DNA of 64,000 bases from Pseudomonas sp. v388 (GCF_003935425.1 NZ_RHQN01000006.1:1-64000); one strand, 5' to 3'; numbered from the stretch's first letter, positions 43,713 to 54,390 are shown. A program made the numbers and translations. The notes: a model not told the origin generated them from the letters alone.

Positions 43713-44393
43713 TTACCTTTTACGCAATACGTAGACCCGCCAAAGGGCGTAGAGCGGCAGGAAGTCCAAATGCTTCTGGACGCTGAAACCTGCCTGTTCA
43801 AATTCCGATTCCACAACCGCAGCCGGTAACACAAAGCGATTCTGGTAACTTTCCTGCCCACTTCCGAGCATTCGTTTCTGCTCGAGGCGCTTGCGTTTCC
43901 AGGCTTTGAAGTTGCCGTCCACCCACAACGAAATGATGACGCTATCTCGGGTCACGCGATGAAACTCGCGTAATAGAGCCATGCGGTCATTCGATTGACC
44001 AACATGGTGCAGCAGCCGCATGCAGAAAATGCTGTCTACCGCATTGGCCGGCAGATCGATCGCGAAAGCAGATGTCTGCAAGGGCTGTACCCGTTTGGCT
44101 ATTTCGGCCGATTGAGCGTTGCAGGCAACGTCCAGCATCGCGGCCGAATAGTCTGCACCAATGATGCTGCGGTTGGGTTTTTCTGCGAGCAGCGGCCAGA
44201 ACCGACCAGCGCCGCACGGCAAGTCGAGTACCAGCCCGGGGTCGCCGACCAGCTTCAGCGCCTTGCGGGCCAGTTGCTCATCGCGTTGATGAGACAGCTG
44301 GCGCGACAGACCGTTCTGGTGTTTCTGAAGATATTGAGCGGCATGCTGCCGATCGTATTTTTGAGAGAAATCGAGTTCAATACGCTTGCCCAT
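43713..44393 (-). CDS. Class I SAM-dependent methyltransferase
   Basis: A 226-residue Rossmann-fold methyltransferase. Motif I is LVLDLPCGAGRFWPLLA near residue 55, motif II GADYSAAMLDVA near 80, and motif IV around SIFCMRLLHHVG. The substrate is not known. It heads an operon with inaA beside colRS; in P. putida the equivalent operon is ColR-regulated as I recall it. Confidence 0.8.
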   Translation of the reverse strand: MGKRIELDFSQKYDRQHAAQYLQKHQNGLSRQLSHQRDEQLARKALKLVGDPGLVLDLPCGAGRFWPLLAEKPNRSIIGADYSAAMLDVACNAQSAEIAKRVQPLQTSAFAIDLPANAVDSIFCMRLLHHVGQSNDRMALLREFHRVTRDSVIISLWVDGNFKAWKRKRLEQKRMLGSGQESYQNRFVLPAAVVESEFEQAGFSVQKHLDFLPLYALWRVYVLRKR

Positions 44394-44461
44394 GACAGCG
44401 GCTCCTGGTTCGGATGCGCATCAAAATAGGCGGCGCATCGTCGTAAGCAGGTCATGCACAA

Positions 44462-44477
44462 GTGAAAAAAATGTTCA
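44462..44477 (-). promoter_or_regulatory. Possible ColR-box-like site upstream of the methyltransferase-inaA operon
   Basis: On the minus strand this reads TGAACATTTTTTTCAC, close to the P. putida ColR consensus ending TTTTCAC with an upstream AC, but with one extra T. It lies about 70 bases before the methyltransferase ATG. Confidence 0.3.
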
Positions 44478-44505
44478 GCTGCCGGGCAGCCATTTGCAGG
44501 CTCCG

Positions 44506-44544
44506 CCAGCGTGTAAACGCCCCGTACAGGGCTTTACACGCTGG
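44506..44544 (-). terminator. 39-nt perfect hairpin directly after colS
   Basis: CCAGCGTGTAAA (44506-44517) and TTTACACGCTGG (44533-44544) are perfect inverted 12-mers, with an inner GCCC/GGGC pairing. It begins one base after the colS TGA (minus strand). No T-run follows, so it may be a Rho-dependent or stability element rather than an intrinsic terminator. Confidence 0.6.
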
Positions 44545-45834
44545 TCATGCCTTGGCCAGGTCCAGCCTGACCTTGAAACAGCAACCATTGGGTTCCCTGG
44601 GCGTGAGGTTCACGCTCCAGTTCTGGTTCGCGCAGATCCGCTGGACCAGCGACAGCCCCAGGCCCAACCCTTCGCCCCGCTGCTCATTGCCGCGCACGAA
44701 AGGTTCGAACATGGCCTCACGCTTCTCTTCGGGAATACCCACGCCGCTGTCTTCCACCATGAAGCCGTCATCGTAGAGCGTCAGCGCGATGAAGCCGTCG
44801 TCGGTGTAGTGCAATGCGTTACGCAACAGGTTGCCCATTACCGCATGCAGAAAAGTGGCGTTGTAACGTGCTTCGGACTGCTGGTCGGCCTCCTGCGCGT
44901 TGTAGATCAATTGCAAGCCCTTGCCCTCGATAGGGCCGCGCCACTGGGAAACCAACTGCTCGGCGACACCGCTGAGGGTTGCACTAGGGGTCATGGCCGG
45001 GTCTTCACGCTGGGTACGCGCCAGCATCAGGAAGGTCTGGACCAGGTCGCGCATTTCTTCGCACGCCCGGGCGATGCGTTCGACCTGCTTGCGAGCGCGC
45101 TGGTCCAGGGCCGGGTTTTCCAGCAGCAGTTCACAGGAGCTGGCCAGTACCATCAACGGCGTGCGCAGCTCGTGGCTGACGTCGCTGGTGAACATTCGCT
45201 CGCGAATCAACGCCTGGCGTAAACGGCCCAGGGTTGCATCGAACGCCACGGCCAGCTCGCCTACTTCATCGGCGGCGTAGTCCGGTGCAAGAGGCGGCGC
45301 CAGACCCAGCAACTGGTCGCGATGGCGGACTTGCCGGGCAAGACGCACCACCGGCGCCATCACCCGCCGCGCCAGCACCCAGCCGAGGAACACGGCCAGC
45401 GCCAGTGCCAGGACGAAGCCCACCAGCACCACGGCAAACAGGACCCGCTCGCGTTCTTCAAAATCACTCTGGTCCTGCAACAAGGCGTAATGGCGCCCGT
45501 CCACCACTTCAATCATCGCGTGGTAGGACAGATCACCCCGAAACACCTCATGAAAGCCGGGCTGCAGATGGCGCAGATCCTGGGGCAGATCGAAATCGCC
45601 CGGGCCGCCACTGAAGTAGAACAACTGGTCGGGCTTGGGTCGATGGCTCCAGTCGCTGACGCTGTCCATCAGCATCAGCCGGTTGAGATCGCCGCCAAGG
45701 CCCGCAGAGATGAGTTTTTCCTCGACCAGGTGGACAGTGGAGATGATCCCCATGGCGAAGGATCCGGCGACCAGCGCACTCATCAGGGCAAAGGCGATGA
45801 TGATCCGCTGGGCAAGGCTTTGCTTAAACTCCAT
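44545..45834 (-). CDS. colS: Sensor histidine kinase ColS
   Basis: A 429-residue membrane sensor kinase. Two helices (IIIAFALMSALVAGSFAMGI and VLFAVVLVGFVLALALAVFL) flank a periplasmic loop that includes EERE (an ExxE motif, proposed metal binding in ColS). HAMP, the H-box DVSHELRTPL near residue 225, and ATPase motifs (GNLLRNALHYTDDG, DSGVGIPEE, GEGLGLGLSLV) follow. ColS senses excess zinc/iron and activates ColR for envelope protection. Its ATG at 45834 overlaps the end of colR by 11 bases. Confidence 0.88.
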   Translation of the reverse strand: MEFKQSLAQRIIIAFALMSALVAGSFAMGIISTVHLVEEKLISAGLGGDLNRLMLMDSVSDWSHRPKPDQLFYFSGGPGDFDLPQDLRHLQPGFHEVFRGDLSYHAMIEVVDGRHYALLQDQSDFEERERVLFAVVLVGFVLALALAVFLGWVLARRVMAPVVRLARQVRHRDQLLGLAPPLAPDYAADEVGELAVAFDATLGRLRQALIRERMFTSDVSHELRTPLMVLASSCELLLENPALDQRARKQVERIARACEEMRDLVQTFLMLARTQREDPAMTPSATLSGVAEQLVSQWRGPIEGKGLQLIYNAQEADQQSEARYNATFLHAVMGNLLRNALHYTDDGFIALTLYDDGFMVEDSGVGIPEEKREAMFEPFVRGNEQRGEGLGLGLSLVQRICANQNWSVNLTPREPNGCCFKVRLDLAKA

Positions 45835-46507
45835 CCCGACCCTCAGCCAAGCGATAGCCAACGCCGTGTACGGTTTGCAGCAGCGGTTTGGGGAACGGTT
45901 TGTCGATCACCTGGCGCAGCTGATGCACGTGGCTGCGCAGGCTGTCGCTGTCCGGACAATCGTCGCCCCACAACGCTTCTTCAAGGATTTCACGACGCAG
46001 GACGTGAGGGCTTTTCTGCATCAGGACGGCCAGCAGCTTGAGGCCAACCGGATTGAGCTTGAGCATGCGGCCGTCGCGGGTGACTTCCAGGGTGTCGAGG
46101 TCATATACCAGATCGGCGACCTGCAGGGTCCGGCGCCCGCCGCCCTGGGCGCGACGCAGCACTGCTTCGATACGCGCGGCCAGTTCGGACAGGGCGAATG
46201 GTTTGAGCAAGTAGTCGTCTGCGCCGGAGCGGAAACCCTGCAAACGGTCATCGAGCTGGTCACGGGCCGTGAGCATGATGACCGGCGTGTCACGGCGGGC
46301 GTCTTCGCGCAGGCGTTTGCACAAGGTGTAACCGTCGATGCCCGGCAGCATGATGTCGAGCACGATCAGGTCGTAGTGTTCGGTGGCCGCCAGATGCAGT
46401 CCCGAGAGGCCATCCTGTGCGCAGTCGACGGTGTAGCCTTTCATGCCCAGGTAATCGGCCATGTTCGCCAGGATGTCGCGGTTGTCTTCAACCAGAAGAA
46501 TTCGCAT
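45824..46507 (-). CDS. colR: Response regulator ColR (OmpR family)
   Basis: A 227-residue OmpR-type regulator. The receiver domain has the acidic pocket (VEDNRD), the phosphorylated Asp in DLIVLDIMLPGIDG (residue ~52) and Lys in LLKPFALSELAARI. The C-terminal winged helix ends with QTVHGVGYRLAE. It is paired with ColS, which overlaps by 11 bases. An ORF upstream in the same frame adds ~77 unrelated residues and is not the start. Confidence 0.9.
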   Translation of the reverse strand: MRILLVEDNRDILANMADYLGMKGYTVDCAQDGLSGLHLAATEHYDLIVLDIMLPGIDGYTLCKRLREDARRDTPVIMLTARDQLDDRLQGFRSGADDYLLKPFALSELAARIEAVLRRAQGGGRRTLQVADLVYDLDTLEVTRDGRMLKLNPVGLKLLAVLMQKSPHVLRREILEEALWGDDCPDSDSLRSHVHQLRQVIDKPFPKPLLQTVHGVGYRLAEGRDGV

Positions 46508-46617
46508 GGGGCTTTCTCGTCTGCAATTTAGGCTGCCGCACTTTAAGACGAAGCACGCGTGAGGGCCAGTACCGATTGGCCTGGAGGCGGTAAATCCTGG
46601 GGAACGGCGCAAATTCC

Positions 46618-46711
46618 GTAGGCGCGAGCTTGCTCGCGAAGACGTTGTTGCGCACGACATATCGGTTAAGCCTGATCCGACCGCTTCCGCGAGCAAGCTC
46701 GCTCCTACAGG
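46618..46711. repeat. REPIN in the colR-groEL gap
   Basis: GTAGGCGCGAGCTTGCTCGC at the left and CCGCGAGCAAGCTCGCTCCT at the right are facing REP copies about 55 bases apart. Same type as at 5752. Confidence 0.82.
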
Positions 46712-46723
46712 CACTGCCGGCAT

Positions 46724-46749
46724 AAAAAAACCCCGCACAAGGCGGGGTT
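46724..46749 (-). terminator. Rho-independent terminator of groESL
   Basis: AACCCCGC and GCGGGGTT pair around five bases, followed on the minus strand by T's, 31 bases past the groEL stop. Confidence 0.9.
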
Positions 46750-46779
46750 CTTCTGGTGTAGCTGGAGGGTAAAGCCGGC

Positions 46780-48459
<1,680 letters not shown>

Positions 48460-48473
48460 TCAGCGGTGAGCAC

Positions 48474-48767
48474 TCAGCCTTCGACGACAGCGAGGATCTC
48501 GTTCTCGCTCATCACCAGCAGGTCTTCGCCGTCAACTTTCACAGTGTTGCTGCCGGAATAAGGGCCAAACACTACTTTGTCACCCACTTTCACGGCCAGC
48601 GCACGCACTTCACCGTTGTCCAGCACGCGGCCGGTACCCACAGCGACGATTTCGCCGCGGTTAGGCTTTTCAGCAGCCGAACCTGGCAGCACGATACCGC
48701 CGGCAGTTTTCGTTTCTTCTTCGCTGCGACGGATTACGACGCGGTCATGCAGAGGACGAAGCTTCAT
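48474..48767 (-). CDS. groES: Co-chaperonin GroES (10 kDa)
   Basis: A 97-residue protein forming the heptameric lid of GroEL. Start [16 protein letters not shown], and the mobile loop [13 protein letters not shown] near residue 20-35. CAGGAG precedes the ATG at 48767; a longer upstream frame runs into the promoter region and is spurious. Upstream lies a sigma-32-like promoter. Confidence 0.95.
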   Translation of the reverse strand: MKLRPLHDRVVIRRSEEETKTAGGIVLPGSAAEKPNRGEIVAVGTGRVLDNGEVRALAVKVGDKVVFGPYSGSNTVKVDGEDLLVMSENEILAVVEG

Positions 48768-48904
48768 TGTCGATCTCCTGATTATGGTTTTAGACGCCCG
48801 GTGACTGCACCGGCGGGTTAAAAATCCGGCTGTGCCGGTTACGGTTCGACGAGCGAACCGCAGAAAACGGTCTGGCGCTGGGCCAGAAACCTTGCGGTGA
48901 CCCA

Positions 48905-48933
48905 TACATAAGGGCGGGCCGGGCTATTACAAG
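48905..48933 (-). promoter_or_regulatory. Sigma-32 (RpoH) heat-shock promoter of groESL
   Basis: On the minus strand CTTGTAA (-35; 48933-48927) and CCTTATGTA (-10; 48913-48905) are separated by 13 bases, matching the RpoH pattern CTTGAAA-N13-14-CCCCATNTA. The start of groES lies about 138 bases downstream. Confidence 0.7.
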
Positions 48934-48979
48934 TCCGAGGCAAGAAAATTTTTTGCGATTCAGCAGGTTCAGTAAATGA

Positions 48980-49003
48980 ACACGGCACCCGAAGGTGCCG
49001 TGT
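48980..49003 (-). terminator. Hairpin with UUCG-type tetraloop after fxsA
   Basis: ACACGGCACC and GGTGCCGTGT pair exactly; on the minus strand the loop is TTCG, a very stable tetraloop. It follows the fxsA stop by 15 bases. The T-run after it is weak. Confidence 0.75.
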
Positions 49004-49018
49004 CAGACTTGCGATCGA

Positions 49019-49510
49019 TCACTTGTCGCGATGTTCGAATTCACCTTCGATCACATCCGGCTCATGGCTGGACTGGTGAATCGCGCCAGGACGACGGGCC
49101 GACCCTGGATTGGCCTCGGCCTGCAGGTCGTCGGCGAACGCGCGCTGGCGCATGGCCTGGTCTTCGGCGCGGCGGCGAACCTTGTCGATCAGCGCCCGAC
49201 GGGTGATCGGCAACAGGCAGATCACACCCAGGACGTCACTGATGAAGCCGGGCAACAACAGAAGGCCGCCACCGACCGCAACCATCAGCCCTTCAAGCAT
49301 TTGCTGGGCGGGCAGTTCGCCACGGGACAGGCTCTCGCGGGCGCGCAGCGCCGTGGCGAACCCGGCGACCCGCATTACGAAGAAGCCCAGCACCGACGTC
49401 GCCAGCACCAGGAGGAACGTCCAGAAAAAGCCGATGGACATCCCGACCCGAACCAGAATGAACAGTTCGAGTACCGGAAACAGTAAGAACAGCAGCAAAA
49501 AAACACGCAT
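49019..49510 (-). CDS. fxsA: FxsA-family membrane protein
   Basis: A 163-residue inner-membrane protein of the FxsA family. The start MRVFLLLFLLFPVLELFILV with further helices (TFLLVLATSVLGFFVM, ALPAQQM... LLLLPGFISDVLGVICLL) matches the family; E. coli FxsA affects exclusion of phage T7 by F plasmids. The tail of ~60 residues is charged and unstructured. It lies upstream of groES on the same strand, as in P. aeruginosa. The ATG at 49510 has AGGA upstream. Confidence 0.87.
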   Translation of the reverse strand: MRVFLLLFLLFPVLELFILVRVGMSIGFFWTFLLVLATSVLGFFVMRVAGFATALRARESLSRGELPAQQMLEGLMVAVGGGLLLLPGFISDVLGVICLLPITRRALIDKVRRRAEDQAMRQRAFADDLQAEANPGSARRPGAIHQSSHEPDVIEGEFEHRDK

Positions 49511-49576
49511 CAAATCAGTTCCTCAACGGAAGAATGCCTTCCAGTAGACCCTAAGTGATGTCGGAAAGTCGTTAAA

Positions 49577-50308
49577 TCAAGCTTGCCGGTCATCTTTCAC
49601 GGGCCAGACTGTGGCGTGAGCCAGCTCCACCAAGGCTTCGCGCACTTGTTTCGGTGTATTGCAGGGGGTCTGGAAGGCCAGCCAGTGGATGCCCTGGCCG
49701 ATACGCAAGTGCAGGCCTTCACTGTCGATTCCCACCAGTTGCGCAGCTTCGGTCTGCGGCAGGCCGCTCAGTTGCACGTAATGCGCAATGGCGTTGGCAT
49801 GGTCGGCATTCATGTGCTCGATCATGCTGGTTTCCGCCGCGCCGACAAACGGGTTGGCCAACGCCACGTCATCCAGCCAGTGAATGGCCCCAAAGCCGCC
49901 GATGTAGCGATATCGCACCGGTTCCAGTACCCAGAAATCGAAATCATGGGCGGTGTGGTAACTCTGCGACTCAGGGAAGAAGCGGTAATAGCGCAAGGCC
50001 GACTCTTCAATGCGCTGCGGATCGGCCAACTTGCGCGCCTCGGCCATCACCGTAACGCGCCCGACCGCCTGCACATCCACGGCCTCTCGTTCGCCGACCA
50101 GCATCGAACACTTCGGGTCAAGGGTCAGGTTGTGGGTGTGCTGGGCAATGCGGCTGATCAGGATCAGCGGCCTGCCCTGCCCGTCCAGACAATACGGCAC
50201 CACCGAACCAAACGGAAAACCCGGCATCGACTTCGAATGGGTGGACAACACGCCGCGATACTCGTTGAGCAAGAGTTTTCGCGCCTGACTCGAGGCTTTC
50301 GCGCTCAT
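49577..50308 (-). CDS. HugZ-like haem-utilisation / PNPOx-fold protein with DUF2470 domain
   Basis: A 243-residue protein. The N-terminal split-barrel of the pyridoxamine phosphate oxidase-like type spans about 1-150 (PLILISRIAQHTHNLTLDP and CSMLVGER are typical). A C-terminal DUF2470 domain (MIEHMNADHANAIAHYVQL, ~160-240) follows. HugZ proteins of this layout bind and may degrade haem. The exact activity is not decided by sequence. AAGGAG supports the start. Confidence 0.75.
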   Translation of the reverse strand: MSAKASSQARKLLLNEYRGVLSTHSKSMPGFPFGSVVPYCLDGQGRPLILISRIAQHTHNLTLDPKCSMLVGEREAVDVQAVGRVTVMAEARKLADPQRIEESALRYYRFFPESQSYHTAHDFDFWVLEPVRYRYIGGFGAIHWLDDVALANPFVGAAETSMIEHMNADHANAIAHYVQLSGLPQTEAAQLVGIDSEGLHLRIGQGIHWLAFQTPCNTPKQVREALVELAHATVWPVKDDRQA

Positions 50309-50445
50309 TCGTGACTCCTTGAAGCGTGAGCGTCAGATTGGAGACGCACGCGGGGAAAAGGCTTATAACGTGCTCTGGCCATGGCACTGCGCGAGCAAGA
50401 CGCTGGCGACGCCATGATGAAAAGATCAGCAGATTGGGCACGCAC

Positions 50446-51204
50446 ATGGAATTGAAAGACAAGTTAATAATAATCACTGGCGGATGCCAGGGCCTGGGCC
50501 TGGCAATGGCGCATTATCTGGCAGGCAAAGGCGCGCGCCTGGCCCTTGTGGATCTGAATCCGGAAAAACTCGACCAGGCCGTAGCGAGCTGCAAGGCGCT
50601 GGGCGTCGAGGCGCGAAGCTACCTGTGCAACGTAGCCGACGAAGCTCAGGTCGTCGACACGGTGCAAAAGGTCGCCGACGACTTCGGCGCCATCGACGGC
50701 CTGATCAACAATGCCGGCATCCTGCGCGACGGCCTGCTGGTCAAGGTCAAGGACGGCGTGATGACCAAACTCAGCCTGGCGCAATGGCAGGCCGTAATCG
50801 ATGTCAATCTGACCGGCGTCTTCCTCTGCACGCGGGAGGTGGCGGCGAAGATGATCGAGACCCGGACGCAGGGCGCGATCATCAACATCTCTTCTATTTC
50901 CCGCGCAGGCAACATTGGCCAGACCAATTACTCCGCCGCCAAGGCCGGGGTAGCGTCGGCGACGGTGACCTGGGCGCGTGAACTGGCGCGCTACGGGATT
51001 CGCGTGGCAGGTGTTGCGCCAGGTTTCATCGAAACCGAGATGACCGGCAGCATGAAACCCGAAGCGCTGGAAAAGATGACTTCCGCTATCCCGCTCAAAC
51101 GCATGGGCACGCCCCAGGAAATCGCCCACTCGGTGGCGTACATTCTGGAGAACGATTATTTCAGCGGAAGGATTCTGGAGCTGGACGGCGCGATGCGTCT
51201 GTAA
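50446..51204 (+). CDS. Short-chain dehydrogenase/reductase (FabG-like)
   Basis: A 252-residue classical SDR. The cofactor motif TGGCQGLG lies near residue 11, NNAG near 85, Ser in [10 protein letters not shown] near 145, and YSAAK near 160. FabG-type 3-oxoacyl reduction is one option. The ATG at 50446 is used because earlier in-frame starts run into the upstream gene region and no ribosome site is strong. Substrate unassigned. Confidence 0.8.
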   Translation: MELKDKLIIITGGCQGLGLAMAHYLAGKGARLALVDLNPEKLDQAVASCKALGVEARSYLCNVADEAQVVDTVQKVADDFGAIDGLINNAGILRDGLLVKVKDGVMTKLSLAQWQAVIDVNLTGVFLCTREVAAKMIETRTQGAIINISSISRAGNIGQTNYSAAKAGVASATVTWARELARYGIRVAGVAPGFIETEMTGSMKPEALEKMTSAIPLKRMGTPQEIAHSVAYILENDYFSGRILELDGAMRL

Positions 51205-51224
51205 CGTTGTCGCGTAAGACAAGC

Positions 51225-51259
51225 TGCAGACAGGGCGCCGGGGAAGCGCCCTGTCTGCA
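51225..51259. terminator. Bidirectional hairpin terminator with 14-base perfect stem
   Basis: TGCAGACAGGGCGC (51225-51238) and GCGCCCTGTCTGCA (51246-51259) pair exactly around CGGGGAA, in the gap between the convergent SDR and DUF481 genes. Confidence 0.82.
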
Positions 51260-51264
51260 ACGGA

Positions 51265-52272
51265 TTACCAGGTCACGCCGAAACCGGCGGTGTACCGAGT
51301 CTTGTCGACGTTGCCGTTGTCGGCACCGCTGATGATGTCCTTCTCGGCTTTCACGTTGAGCGATGCCCAGTCGGTGACCTTGTAGCGCAGGCCTGCTTCG
51401 ACATCCAGCGCGTAGTCCGCCACGCCACTCAACGGCTTGCCCAGCTCGCCGTTAGTGAAGAATTCGAATTTCTTGCCCACCAGATAACGGTTGTAGTCCC
51501 AGGTGCCCGCCACCGAGTAGAAGTTTTCCTTCTCGCCGTTGGAGAACTGGTAGTCGGTTCGGTTGAGCAATGCGCCAACCTTGAACGCGCCCAGTTCGTC
51601 GTCCCAGAACTGGTAGCCGGGACCGGTACCGACCGTGCGCTGGCGCGACAGGTCTTCGATCTTGTCACGCTTGTAATTCACCCGCGCATCCCAGAAGAAT
51701 TTCTCGGTGAAAAAGCGATCCAGCGAGTATTCGGCGCTCCAGTTGTCGGTGCCGACCACCTCGTCGGTAGTCTCGCGGTTGTACTCGCCCTTGGCGTTAT
51801 GCCGCCAGTTGCCATGACGAGCCGAGGTGTTGAACGAGATGTTGTAATCGTCGGTATCATTCTCGGCCTGCTGGAAGTCCAGCGCAGCGTCGATGTTGCC
51901 CTTCCAGACCAGATCGGTGATGACCGGCTTGGGCTTGATGATCTGGTCGATACTGGCCAGCTCGACGGTCTTGGGCGCATCGCCATTGGCCATGACGACC
52001 TTGCCGTCATCGGCGGCCTGGAGCGATTTGGTCACTACACCTTCGGACTGACCTTGCTTGACCAGCAACGGCTGGTCGCTTTCCAGGGTCTTGACCTGTT
52101 TCCAGTCAAGGGGAATCGCACCGCCGTAGTCGGTCTGGAGCAGCAGTTTGCCGCCGTCGAAAACCTTGATGACGCCGGTCAGACGGTCGCCGTTCTTCAA
52201 CCAGACGGTGTCAGCGAACAATGGAGTGGAAGCAGTGGTTATTGCGAGGCACAGCAGAGTTCTGGACAACAT
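51265..52272 (-). CDS. DUF481 outer-membrane beta-barrel protein
   Basis: A 335-residue exported protein. The signal peptide MLSRTLLCLAITTASTPLFA precedes a soluble N-terminal region (about 23-125; VWLKNGDRLTGVI). A DUF481 (YdiY-like) barrel of about 200 residues with alternating strands follows, ending in the aromatic residue Trp (FGVTW), typical for BAM-inserted barrels. Role unknown. The ATG at 52272 is preferred over an upstream TTG. Confidence 0.8.
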   Translation of the reverse strand: MLSRTLLCLAITTASTPLFADTVWLKNGDRLTGVIKVFDGGKLLLQTDYGGAIPLDWKQVKTLESDQPLLVKQGQSEGVVTKSLQAADDGKVVMANGDAPKTVELASIDQIIKPKPVITDLVWKGNIDAALDFQQAENDTDDYNISFNTSARHGNWRHNAKGEYNRETTDEVVGTDNWSAEYSLDRFFTEKFFWDARVNYKRDKIEDLSRQRTVGTGPGYQFWDDELGAFKVGALLNRTDYQFSNGEKENFYSVAGTWDYNRYLVGKKFEFFTNGELGKPLSGVADYALDVEAGLRYKVTDWASLNVKAEKDIISGADNGNVDKTRYTAGFGVTW

Positions 52273-52428
52273 AAGCAACGACTAGGCTCTGGTAGCGGAA
52301 TGTGGGCATTATCCTGGTGGATGACCTGTGGCAATCGGTGACCGCCGGGCACGAGTATGACTGACAGTCGGAAATTTCCGTAGTTCCCGTAAACAAAAAT
52401 CAACATCATCTCTGGCAGGACCTGCATC

Positions 52429-52785
52429 GTGAAACAAACCGCCGCCGAACATGCCGACCCAACCGGACTGTCCGCCGCCGAGGCCCGACGCACGGCGCTG
52501 TACCTGACGCTGGCTCAGGTTCCGCACGGCCGGGTCGTCAGTTATGGGCAACTGGCAGAATTGGCCGGTCTCGGACGAGCGGCACGTTGGGTAGGAAGAA
52601 CCCTCAGTCAGTTGCCGGAGGGGTCATCGCTGCCCTGGCACCGCGTTCTGGGCGCAGGTGGCAAGCTCAGTCTGCCGGCCGGAACCGCGTCAGGTGACGA
52701 ACAGCGCGCCCGGTTACGCGCCGAAGGCCTTACCATTATGAACAATCGGGTCAATATGCAGCGCCATGGCTGGCGTCCCACGTAG
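52429..52785 (+). CDS. Alkyltransferase-like protein (ATL) of the MGMT family, no catalytic Cys
   Basis: A 118-residue protein related to the DNA-binding domain of O6-alkylguanine methyltransferases. The motif PWHRVLGAGG has Trp where the active-site Cys of PCHR should be, so it cannot transfer alkyl groups. ATL proteins instead bind and flag O6-alkylguanine for nucleotide excision repair. The HTH-like GRAARWVGRTL reads as the DNA-binding helix. Start is GTG at 52429, eight bases after AGGA. Confidence 0.87.
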   Translation: MKQTAAEHADPTGLSAAEARRTALYLTLAQVPHGRVVSYGQLAELAGLGRAARWVGRTLSQLPEGSSLPWHRVLGAGGKLSLPAGTASGDEQRARLRAEGLTIMNNRVNMQRHGWRPT

Positions 52786-52839
52786 CACAGCGGTTAGAGT
52801 GCGCCCTTTGTTTTCAGAACCTGAGGCAGATTCCAGCCC

Positions 52840-54390
52840 ATGCCCCGTAAAACCTGGCGCGCCGCGCTCGCCGCATATGCCAGCCCCTCGACTTTAGTGT
52901 TGCTGCTGCTCGGATTCGCTGCCGGCATGCCTTACATGCTGGTCTTCTCTACCTTGTCCGTCTGGTTGCGCGAAGCCGGTGTCGCTCGCGAAACCATCGG
53001 TTATGCCAGCCTGATCGGGCTGGCCTATGCATTCAAATGGGTGTGGTCGCCATTGCTCGACCAATGGCGCCTGCCGATCCTCGGACGGCTCGGCCGTCGC
53101 CGCTCATGGCTGGTGCTGGCGCAGTCGCTGGTGATCCTGGGCCTGATCGGCATGGGTTTCTGCGACCCGCAGTACCATCTTTCCTGGTTGATCGCCATTG
53201 CGGTGGTAGTGGCCTTTGCCTCGGCAACTCAAGACATCGCCATCGACGCCTACCGCCTGGAAATCGCCCAGGACACCCAGCAGGCCGCCCTGGCCGCCAG
53301 CTATATGTCCGGTTACCGGGTTGCTGCACTGCTGGCAACCGCCGGCGCGCTGTATTTCGCCGAAGGGTTCGGCTCGACGGGCTTTGCCTACAAGCACTCG
53401 GCCTGGACCGGCACCTACGTGTTGTTCGGCGTGCTGATGATTCCGGCGCTGATCACCACCCTGATCATGCGCGAACCTCCGGTGCCGTTGCGCACCCAGC
53501 TGTCGGCGGCCCGCTACGGTTTCACTCACCAGTTGGCATCGGTGTTCGTACTGATCGTTTTGCTGGTGTCGGTCCCGGCAATGTTTACTCAGTTCTACAA
53601 CACCGATTTCGCCAGCGTGCTGTTCCACGGCACCAGTTGGTGGGACCTGCTGATGGAAGATCGCGCCTTTCTGCGCTCGATCCTTTATACCGTGCTGACC
53701 GTCGCCTGCCTGTCTTCCGCCGGACGCCGCGGCCTGGCGCCGGTGCTTACGCCGGTCAATGACTTCATTCTGCGTTATCGCTGGCAGGCATTGCTGCTGC
53801 TGGGGCTGATCGCGACCTATCGCATGTCGGACACGGTCATGGGCGTCATGGCCAACGTCTTCTATATCGACCAGGGCTTCACCAAGGACCAGATCGCCAG
53901 CGTGAGCAAGATCTTCGGGCTGATCATGACCTTGCTCGGCGCAGGCGCGGGCGGCTTGCTGATCGTGCGTTTCGGCATCATGCCGATCCTGTTCATCGGC
54001 GGCCTCAGTTCGGCAGCCACCAACATCCTGTTCCTGTTGCTGGCCGACATGGGGCCGAACATCAAGATGCTGATCCTGACCATCTCGCTGGACAACCTCA
54101 GCTCGGGGCTGGCGACGTCGGCCTTCGTGGCGTATCTGTCGAGCCTGACCAACCTCAAGTTCTCGGCGACCCAGTACGCGCTGCTCAGCTCGATCATGCT
54201 GCTGCTGCCGCGCCTGATCGGCGGTTATTCAGGGGTGATGGTGGAGAAATTCGGCTACCACAATTTCTTCCTGATCACCGCCCTGCTGGGTGTGCCAACC
54301 CTGGTGATGATCCTGTTGCAGTGGAGCAAGGAAGGCCGCGGCACGCCGGCTCCGGAAAGCGACGAGACCGCGGCTGCGGAGAAGCTTTAA
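52840..54390 (+). CDS. ampG: AmpG muropeptide permease
   Basis: A 516-residue MFS-type permease that imports GlcNAc-anhydroMurNAc peptides for cell-wall recycling and so supplies the AmpR signal for beta-lactamase induction. It has about 14 helices; GFAAGMPYMLVFSTLSVWLR and AFASATQDIAIDAYRLE near residue 125-145 are AmpG signatures. It follows the ATL gene by 54 bases. The C-terminal ~30 residues are charged. Confidence 0.9.
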   Translation: MPRKTWRAALAAYASPSTLVLLLLGFAAGMPYMLVFSTLSVWLREAGVARETIGYASLIGLAYAFKWVWSPLLDQWRLPILGRLGRRRSWLVLAQSLVILGLIGMGFCDPQYHLSWLIAIAVVVAFASATQDIAIDAYRLEIAQDTQQAALAASYMSGYRVAALLATAGALYFAEGFGSTGFAYKHSAWTGTYVLFGVLMIPALITTLIMREPPVPLRTQLSAARYGFTHQLASVFVLIVLLVSVPAMFTQFYNTDFASVLFHGTSWWDLLMEDRAFLRSILYTVLTVACLSSAGRRGLAPVLTPVNDFILRYRWQALLLLGLIATYRMSDTVMGVMANVFYIDQGFTKDQIASVSKIFGLIMTLLGAGAGGLLIVRFGIMPILFIGGLSSAATNILFLLLADMGPNIKMLILTISLDNLSSGLATSAFVAYLSSLTNLKFSATQYALLSSIMLLLPRLIGGYSGVMVEKFGYHNFFLITALLGVPTLVMILLQWSKEGRGTPAPESDETAAAEKL

